DNA of 64,000 nt from Marinibacterium anthonyi (GTDB taxonomy: Bacteria > Pseudomonadota > Alphaproteobacteria > Rhodobacterales > Rhodobacteraceae): the NCBI GenBank assembly GCA_003217735.2, contig CP031586.1:1-64000 (forward strand). The letters are read 5' to 3'. Positions 58,582-64,000 of this stretch are shown piece after piece. The notes under the pieces are model-generated. The model did no database searches, was not told the DNA's origin, and saw only the letters and a program-made list of their open reading frames with translations. A program made the position numbers and the translations under genes. Position 1 is the first letter of the stretch. Each line of letters begins with the position of its first letter.

Positions 58582-59975
58582 GCTTGTGTCTCTTCGTCGA
58601 AGCCCTTGCCGGGGTTCAGGATGCCCTTTGGGTCGAGCAGTTTCTTGATCTGCCGCATCAGCGCGATTTCGGCGGGCGTGCGGCTGTAGGCCAGGTAGTC
58701 GCGCTTGATCGCGCCGATCCCGTGTTCGGCGGAAATGGTGCCGCCAAGGCTGCGCACGATCTCGTAGACCTTTGCCTTGACCGGCCCGTGCGGCTGGTCG
58801 CGCCCGGCTTCGGGGACATTGACCACCACGTGCAGGTTGGAATCACCGATATGGCCGTAGGACAGCGCGCGGGCCGTCGGGTACAGCGTGGCGATGCCGG
58901 CTTCGATGGCGGCCACGGCCTCTTCCATGCGGGCGATGGGGATGCCCACGTCGAAGGGGATCACCGGGCCCAGCACGGTTTCGTATTCCGCCGGGCTTTC
59001 GCGCACGGACCACAGCGCGCGTTCTTCCTTGACCGAACTGGCCAGCACGCCGTCTTCGACGAGGCCCTGTTCAAAGGCGGTTTCGAAGAACCGTTCCAGC
59101 GTCTCGCGGGTATAGGTGTCATCGAAACCGGTGGCCTCGATGATGATATAGGCGCCGTGTTCGCCCGCCAACGGCGAGCCGAGGCCGGTGGCCTTGGACA
59201 TGTAGTGGAAGAAGCTGGGCCACATGACCTCGAAGCTGGACAGCATCGGGCCAAGCGCGGCCCGGGCGGCGCGCAGCAGAGCGATGGTGGATGCGGTGTC
59301 CTTGCAGCCCAGGAACGCGGTGGCCCGCGCCGGGGGCAGGGGGTGCAGGCGCAGCACGCAGCGGGTGATGATGCCCAACAGGCCCTCGGTGCCGATGAAC
59401 AGCTGTTTCAGGTCCATCCCGGCGTTGTTCTTCAGCATGGTGTTCATGCCGTCGATCACCGTGCCGTCGGCCAGGACCACCTCCAGTCCCAGCACATGGT
59501 CGCGCGCCATGCCATAGCGGATGACGGTGTTGCCGCCCGCGTTGGTGGCCAGCACGCCGCCCAGTTGGCAGGACCCGCGCGCGCCGATGTCGATGCCCAG
59601 CATCAGGCCCTTGTCGCGGGCGGCGTCCTGCGCGGTTTCCAGGATCACGCCGGCGCCGGCGGTCAGGGTGCCGCTGTCGGCGTCGATGTCTTCGATCGTG
59701 TTCAGCCGTTCGAGGCTGAGCACGATGCCCCCTGCGTTCGGGTGTGCCGCGCCTGAAATGCCGGTCAGCCCGCCCTGCGGGACGACCGGAACACCGGCGG
59801 CATGGCAGGCGGCCAACAGCGCCGAGACCTCGGCCGTATCGCGCGGGCGGGCGAGCGCCAGCGGCAGAACGGGGTCAAGACCGGCCCAGTCCGCGCGGTA
59901 CTTGGCGGGGATCGCTTCCCCGGTCGTGATCACATCCGCGCCGAACTGCGCGGTCAACTGGTCGGCGAAGCTCAT
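58578..59975 (-). CDS. FAD-linked 2-hydroxyacid dehydrogenase (GlcD/D-lactate dehydrogenase-like)
   Basis: A 465-residue FAD protein of the VAO/GlcD family. FAD-binding PQGGLTGISGAAHPNAGGIV (about 66-85) and GARGSCQLGGVLATNAGGN (about 130-148); the cap and C-terminal domain end with SAEHGIGAIKRDYLAYSRTP and LLDPKGILNPGK. It oxidises a D-2-hydroxy acid to the 2-oxo acid, passing electrons to a quinone or other acceptor; no GlcE/GlcF genes accompany it, so it resembles the single-subunit type. It overlaps both neighbours by 4 bp. Confidence 0.9.
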   Translation of the reverse strand: MSFADQLTAQFGADVITTGEAIPAKYRADWAGLDPVLPLALARPRDTAEVSALLAACHAAGVPVVPQGGLTGISGAAHPNAGGIVLSLERLNTIEDIDADSGTLTAGAGVILETAQDAARDKGLMLGIDIGARGSCQLGGVLATNAGGNTVIRYGMARDHVLGLEVVLADGTVIDGMNTMLKNNAGMDLKQLFIGTEGLLGIITRCVLRLHPLPPARATAFLGCKDTASTIALLRAARAALGPMLSSFEVMWPSFFHYMSKATGLGSPLAGEHGAYIIIEATGFDDTYTRETLERFFETAFEQGLVEDGVLASSVKEERALWSVRESPAEYETVLGPVIPFDVGIPIARMEEAVAAIEAGIATLYPTARALSYGHIGDSNLHVVVNVPEAGRDQPHGPVKAKVYEIVRSLGGTISAEHGIGAIKRDYLAYSRTPAEIALMRQIKKLLDPKGILNPGKGFDEETQA

Positions 59976-60478
59976 GCGGTGCCCTCCGGGATGCGGCGGG
60001 CGGTGAAGGTGCAGGCCGCGGCGCCCATGGCGGCGCAGGCGGTTTCCATCACCTCGACCGGGCCGCCCAGAACCACCGGCGACACGGCGCGCAACATGCC
60101 CAGGATCGGGGTGCAGACCGGGCGGTCGGCCGGCCCGTAGCCCATGGCAAAGGGCGACCCCGCGACCGTCACGGTCAGAACGTCGCCATCGACCTGTGTC
60201 GTCCAGCTGCCCCAGCCCAGTTGCGGGGCGGTTTCGCGGATGACGGCCAGCAGGGCCTCTCCATCCGCCGCGCCCGCGTCCTGGTAGGTGCGGGCGGACT
60301 TGCCGCCGTTGATGAAGACACTGTCGGCCATCGCCTCCAGCACCGCGCCGCGCTGGTCTTCGGGCAGGGCCAGCGCGATGCCCATCAGGGCCTCGGGCTT
60401 GATGAAGATGTAACGCATGGCGCCGTCGAAATAGGTGCCGGCCTGGGGGTCAAAGGCGACCCTGTCACGGAAACTCAT
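59972..60478 (-). CDS. V4R-domain-like small-molecule-binding protein
   Basis: A 168-residue protein. RYIFIKPEALMGIALALP (about 22-39) and the C-terminal METACAAMGAAACTFTARR fit the V4R (4-vinyl reductase) fold, whose end is a Cys-x-x-x-G-x-x-x-C-x-F pattern (here two Cys). V4R domains bind hydrophobic or aromatic small molecules in sensors such as XylR/DmpR and in bacteriochlorophyll-related proteins. It overlaps the dehydrogenase gene by 4 bp, in a TRAP/dehydrogenase/aldolase operon, where its job is unclear (accessory sensor, chaperone or reductase). Assignment is by pattern and moderate. Confidence 0.6.
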   Translation of the reverse strand: MSFRDRVAFDPQAGTYFDGAMRYIFIKPEALMGIALALPEDQRGAVLEAMADSVFINGGKSARTYQDAGAADGEALLAVIRETAPQLGWGSWTTQVDGDVLTVTVAGSPFAMGYGPADRPVCTPILGMLRAVSPVVLGGPVEVMETACAAMGAAACTFTARRIPEGTA

Positions 60479-60515
60479 GGGTTTCCTCCTTGTCTTTCTT
60501 GGTCTTGTGTCACGG

Positions 60516-61829
60516 CTACATCAGCGATGGGATCAGCGTCGCCAGGATCGGGAAGCAGATGACCAGCGCGATCAGCAGGAAGACACAGGCGATGTAGGGC
60601 AGGGCCGCGCGGGCCACCTGCGGCAGGGTCGTGCCCGGGGGGCTGACGCCGTACATGACGAACAGCAGCAGGCCGAAGGGCGGCGTGGTAAAGCTGACCT
60701 CGAGCATGAGCAGCATGATCAGGCCCCACCAGATCATGTCGAAATGCAGGCTGGCGGCCAGCGGCACGAAGATCGGCAGCGTGATCAGCATCATCGACAC
60801 CTGGTCCATGAACATGCCCAGCACCAGCAGGATCAGCGCCATGACCAGCAGCGTTTCCGTCGGCCCCATGTCCAGCGAGGTGGCCCAGCGGACCAGGCCC
60901 GAGGAGGCGCCCGAAAAGGCCAGCAATTGCGCGAAGGTGGACGAGGCGGTGATCAGCAGGAAGGTCATGCCGGTCACCCGGGCCGCGTCGCTGATGGCTG
61001 TGGTGATGGCCTTGAAATCCAGCGCCTTGAAGATCAGCGCCAGGACCGCCACCGCGACGATGCCAAGCGCGCCGCTTTCGGTGGGTGTGGCGATGCCTGT
61101 CAGGATCGAACCGACGACGGCGAAGATGATCACTGCCATGGGAACGATGTCGCGCGCGAAGATCCTCAGCCGTTCGCCCAGGGGCTTGGGTTCGTAATCG
61201 TAGCTGGGGGCGGCCTCGGGGTCCCATTTCGCCTGGCCATAGATCAGCAGGCCGTAAAGGCAGGCCAGGATCAGGCCGGGCAGCAGGCCGGCGACCAGCA
61301 GCCCGCCGATGTCGATCCGGGCGAGCGAGCCGAACAGCACGGCAAGGGTCGAGGGCGGGATGATCACGGCCAACCCGCCCGATCCCAGGATCGGGCCGAT
61401 GGCCATGTGCTTCTTGTAGCCGCGTTTCATCATCTCGGGCACCATCAGCGTGCCGAGCATCCCGGTGTTTGCCAGCGACGAGCCGGACAGCGCGGCAAAG
61501 ACGGTGCCGGAGGTCACGGTCAGGTACGACAGGCGCGCGGGCAGGCGGCCGATCAGCACGTCGATCGCGTCCAGCACCCGGCGGGCAAGGCCGGAATGGA
61601 AGAACAGCGCGCCCATCACCAGGAACAGCGGCACGGGGGCCAGCGAATAGGTCGACACGGCCACCGTGGCATTGGCGATCATCTGGTCGATGCCGCGCGA
61701 TCCGCCCATGAAGAGGAACACGCCGATGACGTTGATCACGAAGAAGCCCAGGGCAACGGGCAGGCCGATGCCCATCGACAGCAGCAGCCCGCCGATGAGG
61801 ATCGCGATTGAAAGGGTCCAGTCCATCAT
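60516..61829 (-). CDS. TRAP transporter large permease (DctM type)
   Basis: A 437-residue inner-membrane permease with about 12 transmembrane segments. GIGLPVALGFFVINVIGVFLFM, the hairpin motifs SGTVFAALSGSSLANTGMLG and GSGGLAVIIPPSTLAVLFGS (about 115-175), and later VLGMFMDQVSMMLITLPIFVPL and LEVSFTTPPFGLLLFVM. It forms the Na+-coupled channel of the DctPQM system. AAGGA stands 9 bases before ATG 61829; 61826 is also possible. It starts 12 bp after the DctQ-type gene. Confidence 0.9.
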   Translation of the reverse strand: MMDWTLSIAILIGGLLLSMGIGLPVALGFFVINVIGVFLFMGGSRGIDQMIANATVAVSTYSLAPVPLFLVMGALFFHSGLARRVLDAIDVLIGRLPARLSYLTVTSGTVFAALSGSSLANTGMLGTLMVPEMMKRGYKKHMAIGPILGSGGLAVIIPPSTLAVLFGSLARIDIGGLLVAGLLPGLILACLYGLLIYGQAKWDPEAAPSYDYEPKPLGERLRIFARDIVPMAVIIFAVVGSILTGIATPTESGALGIVAVAVLALIFKALDFKAITTAISDAARVTGMTFLLITASSTFAQLLAFSGASSGLVRWATSLDMGPTETLLVMALILLVLGMFMDQVSMMLITLPIFVPLAASLHFDMIWWGLIMLLMLEVSFTTPPFGLLLFVMYGVSPPGTTLPQVARAALPYIACVFLLIALVICFPILATLIPSLM

Positions 61830-61841
61830 GATGTCGGTTCC

Positions 61842-62354
61842 TTACATGCCGGCATGGGCGTCGGGCGCCGCGCCGAAAAAGCTTTCGTGGCGCGGGAAGA
61901 AGGCCAGGAACTGCAGGCCGCCGAACAGGAAGCCGACCGGCATGGTGATGTAGATGGCCCAGTCCGGCATGTCGAAGGCGCGCACTTCGTATGACCCGTC
62001 GAACAAAGACTTCTGAAAGACCTCGAACGTGTGCCAGGCCAGGTAGAAGCAGATCAGCGCCGAGGCGATCTGCAGCGCGGCCTCCCAGGCCTTGCGCAGG
62101 CGGGCGGGCATGTAGGTCAGCAGGATTTCCACGCAGACATGCCCGCGGGTCAGCACCAGGTGCGGCAGGCACAGGAAGGTGATGTAAAGCATCGCGTATT
62201 CGACGGAATTCACCGCCCAGACGGCGGTGGGCAGGCCGAGGTTGCGCGAGGCAACGTCATAGGTGACGATCAGAACGATGCCCAGCACCAGCAGGCAGGC
62301 GAGGCGGAACAGGAACAGCGAAATCGCATCCAGGATGCGCAGGGAAGCAGTCAT
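61842..62354 (-). CDS. TRAP transporter small permease (DctQ type)
   Basis: A 170-residue membrane protein with four segments (about 15-38, 48-68, 88-110, 130-150). FLFRLACLLVLGIVLIVTYDVASRNLGLP and RGHVCVEILLTYMP match the DctQ pattern of a first helix followed by R-x-L and a conserved RGHV. It couples the periplasmic receptor to the large permease. Confidence 0.9.
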   Translation of the reverse strand: MTASLRILDAISLFLFRLACLLVLGIVLIVTYDVASRNLGLPTAVWAVNSVEYAMLYITFLCLPHLVLTRGHVCVEILLTYMPARLRKAWEAALQIASALICFYLAWHTFEVFQKSLFDGSYEVRAFDMPDWAIYITMPVGFLFGGLQFLAFFPRHESFFGAAPDAHAGM

Positions 62355-62407
62355 TGCGGGACCTTTGGTTCAAGCTGCGGGGCGGGCGTGGCACAGGCCG
62401 GAAAGGC

Positions 62408-62429
62408 CGGGCGGCACGATGGCCGCCCG
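62408..62429 (-). terminator. Stem-loop between DctP- and DctQ-type genes
   Basis: Perfect 8-bp arms CGGGCGGC / GCCGCCCG around ACGATG, 12 bases past the receptor stop on the minus strand. No T-run. Confidence 0.65.
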
Positions 62430-62441
62430 ACCCGGTGTGGC

Positions 62442-63431
62442 TCAGAAGTCTTCGAAGAAGACGGCCTTGAGCTGGTCGTGGTAGGTCGCGTCACGGCCCT
62501 GCAGGCGCGCCCATGCGATGTCGTAGGCGGTTTTCAGGAACATCTCCCGTTGCGCGCCGGTCAGCTCGATCGTCTCGATGCCGTTGTCGGCCATGATCTT
62601 GCCCTCTTCCTCGTTCAGCGCGATGTTCGCCTCGTAGGAGGATTTCTCGTGGTCGATGGCGGCCTGCTGGACGATCTCCTGCGCCTCGGGCGACAGGGCG
62701 TTCCACGCGTCGAGGTTCATCGAGATCAGAACGTCGGTCTGGAAGAAGCCGGGGTCGAGCCGGTACTTCAGGAACTTGTCCCAGCCATAATCGCGCAGGC
62801 CGGTGACCGGGTAGCCGGTGCCGTCCACGACGCCGCGTTCCAGCGAGGTATAGACCTCTCCGGCGGGCTGGACGACGATGGTGGCGCCCAGTTCTTCCAG
62901 GAAGGCGCGGTACAGCGGCGAGGACCGCAGGCGCAGGCCGGTCAGGTCAAGCTGGCCGTCATCGGTGGTTCCGGGCTTCTTGGTGGTCCACAGGTGGAAG
63001 CCGGCGCCGCCGTCCACATGGGCCAGCACGTGGGCGTTGCCCTTTTCGTGGAAAGGCTTGTTGATCAGGTCGATCCCGCCATCGGCGCGCACGCTCATCG
63101 GGTCGCGGTTGGACCCGGCAAAGGCTTCGCCTTCCGGCACGATGTTCAGGTACAGGCCGGCGGGCAGCAGGAACATGTCGGCGATGCCGTTCATCTGCGC
63201 TTCGCCCATCTTGGGCTGCGGGATGGTTTCGGGGCCACCGATGACCTGGATCTGCACGACGCCTTCGCCACGTTCGTTCACGAGGTCGACGAAGCCCTGG
63301 AAATTGCGCGAGAACGACACCTGCGCCGGGGTGAAGGTGATCGCGCGGATCAGGTCCTCGGCCTGGGCCGCGACCGACGACAGCCCGAGGGCGGCGGCCG
63401 CGAGGCTGCTGTAGAGAATGGATTTCTTCAT
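62442..63431 (-). CDS. TRAP transporter solute-binding protein (DctP type)
   Basis: A 329-residue periplasmic receptor. Residues 1-24 are a Sec signal peptide (LAAAALGLSSVAAQA). The mature protein has the DctP pattern: RAITFTPAQVSFSRNFQGFVD, GPETIPQPKMGEAQMNGIADM (about 64-84), LRLRSSPLYRAFLEELGATIVVQPAGEVYTSLERGVVDGTGYP-type ligand-binding region (about 167-210, with the conserved Arg) and a long helix near EAQEIVQQAAIDHE. The conserved Arg implies a carboxylate ligand. GAGGAAATC precedes the ATG. It follows the GntR gene. Confidence 0.85.
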   Translation of the reverse strand: MKKSILYSSLAAAALGLSSVAAQAEDLIRAITFTPAQVSFSRNFQGFVDLVNERGEGVVQIQVIGGPETIPQPKMGEAQMNGIADMFLLPAGLYLNIVPEGEAFAGSNRDPMSVRADGGIDLINKPFHEKGNAHVLAHVDGGAGFHLWTTKKPGTTDDGQLDLTGLRLRSSPLYRAFLEELGATIVVQPAGEVYTSLERGVVDGTGYPVTGLRDYGWDKFLKYRLDPGFFQTDVLISMNLDAWNALSPEAQEIVQQAAIDHEKSSYEANIALNEEEGKIMADNGIETIELTGAQREMFLKTAYDIAWARLQGRDATYHDQLKAVFFEDF

Positions 63432-63455
63432 GATTTCCTCACTATTGGAAGGGCC

Positions 63456-63466
63456 ACAACCGTTGT
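63456..63466. promoter_or_regulatory. Dyad ACAAC-C-GTTGT between GntR and DctP genes
   Basis: Perfect 11-bp inverted repeat in the 57-bp gap upstream of the receptor gene. Possible operator for the adjacent GntR protein; short, so only suggestive. Confidence 0.35.
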
Positions 63467-63488
63467 CCGGTCATTGCGTGGCGTCGGG

Positions 63489-64000
63489 TTATTGCCCGCC
63501 ATTGGCGTGCACGGGGGGAAGCTGAAGACCGCCTTCGGCCGCGGCCTGTTCGTAAAAGGTCAGCGCGGTGTCGACGAAGTCGGTCATTTCGGTCAGGGCG
63601 GTGGCGGGATCGCGCGACAGGAAGGCCTGGGCCAGGCGGTGCGCGCCTTCGGCGGCGGCGCGGCGCCCCGATGGGCCCTGAAGGGTGGCGGCCCGCACAA
63701 GCTGGACCTGCAAATGGAACCGCATCAGCGTTTCACGCAGGCGCCGGTTGGGGGTACGGGTCAGCCAGAAGTTGCGGAAATGCCGGTTGGCTTCGGCCGA
63801 GTCCGCCGGCGTCTGCGCCGCCGCGACCCCGTCGCGCAGCACACGGATCTGGGCGTCTTCCTCGGGCCGGGCCTTTGCGACGACGGCGGCAAAGGCCATC
63901 GGTTCCAGCGCGCGCCGGATCTCGAAGATCTCGCGGATGTCCTCGATCGAGGGGCGGATGATGACGTAGCCGGCGGGCGTGGTGGCCTGGATCAGCCCGT
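63489..64000 (-). CDS. GntR-family transcriptional regulator, FCD domain (5' end beyond the window)
   Basis: The visible 170 residues are the end of a wing (GLIQATTPAGYVIIRPSIED) and a complete FCD ligand domain (DIREIFEIRRALEPMAFA, NRHFRNFWLTRTPNRRLRETL, HRLAQAFLSRDPATALTEM). The usual D-x-x-x-H metal pair in the FCD reads E-A-N-R-H-F-R-N-F here. The frame is open to the window edge, so the DNA-binding domain lies outside. It precedes the TRAP/dehydrogenase/aldolase operon in the same direction and is its likely regulator. Confidence 0.85.
   Translation of the reverse strand, partial: GLIQATTPAGYVIIRPSIEDIREIFEIRRALEPMAFAAVVAKARPEEDAQIRVLRDGVAAAQTPADSAEANRHFRNFWLTRTPNRRLRETLMRFHLQVQLVRAATLQGPSGRRAAAEGAHRLAQAFLSRDPATALTEMTDFVDTALTFYEQAAAEGGLQLPPVHANGGQ

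Noticed and set aside
57838-64000. A CRISPR array, insertion sequence or tRNA anywhere in the window, including this last region
   Set aside because: No regularly spaced repeats longer than the short tandem units listed, no transposase frame with terminal repeats and no cloverleaf recognised.

Overview
The window reads as one end of a GC-rich plasmid or chromid from an alphaproteobacterium, most likely a Rhodobacteraceae (roseobacter-type) marine or soil heterotroph. A Rep_3-type plasmid replication initiator starts at base 1, a ParDE-type toxin-antitoxin pair lies near 14.4 kb, codon usage is strongly GC3-biased, and almost everything else is catabolic cargo. I see no chromosomal housekeeping genes, rRNA, tRNA, insertion sequence, phage gene or CRISPR array. 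No partition or conjugation genes fall inside the window.

Layout. 0-2.1 kb: replication initiator and an unknown protein with a His/Asp-repeat tail. 2.1-8.9 kb: an M20 deacylase and a nitrilase-family amidase, divergent from a NitT/TauT-type ABC importer operon that carries an M24-fold hydrolase and ends in a LacI regulator; two identical 14-bp operator-like sites lie between the two units. 9-14 kb: a fumarylacetoacetase-family hydrolase divergent from a GntR regulator and a second NitT/TauT-type importer with two permeases. 14-15 kb: ParDE and a decayed locus that looks like the two ends of a deleted TAXI-TRAP transporter. 15.1-25.7 kb: nine co-directional genes: an HMG-CoA-lyase-like enzyme, two enoyl-CoA hydratases, a CaiB-type CoA-transferase, an acyl-CoA synthetase, a nitronate-monooxygenase-like flavoprotein, an intact TAXI-TRAP transporter and an enolase-superfamily enzyme. 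A MarR gene faces them. 26.4-33 kb: a LysR regulator and a six-gene operon of DszA/NtaA-type flavin monooxygenase, rhodanese, amidase, HAD hydrolase, RidA and hydroxyethylthiazole kinase. 33-43.4 kb: single genes and short units (truncated double-Lrp protein, LysR/quinone reductase, SDR/GDSL hydrolase/MFS with LysR, GntR, DszC/HsaA-type flavoprotein with LysR). 43.4-57.5 kb: twelve minus-strand genes: cyclase-family hydrolase, two phytoene-desaturase-like flavoproteins, MarR, an exported VOC protein, IorA/IorB and a complete peptide-type ABC importer. 57.8-64 kb: GntR, a DctPQM TRAP transporter, a V4R-domain protein, a GlcD-type dehydrogenase and an HpcH/HpaI aldolase.

How it works together. 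The region is a set of self-contained uptake-plus-catabolism modules. Each has its own high-affinity importer or oxygenase and its own LacI, GntR, MarR or LysR regulator, usually with 4-bp ATGA overlaps between genes. In all five transport operons a GC-rich stem-loop lies just after the binding-protein gene (or after the binding-protein/M24 pair), before the membrane or ATPase genes. That is a simple way to make more binding protein than permease.

The two most interesting modules are (i) the MarR-linked arylpyruvate/indole-type operon (cyclase, two flavoproteins, IorAB, exported VOC protein, importer) and (ii) the flavin monooxygenase-rhodanese-amidase-HAD-RidA-ThiM operon, whose gene set suggests oxidative dismantling of a sulfur/nitrogen heterocycle such as a thiazole. 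Both are inferences from gene content. Substrates are not proven by sequence.
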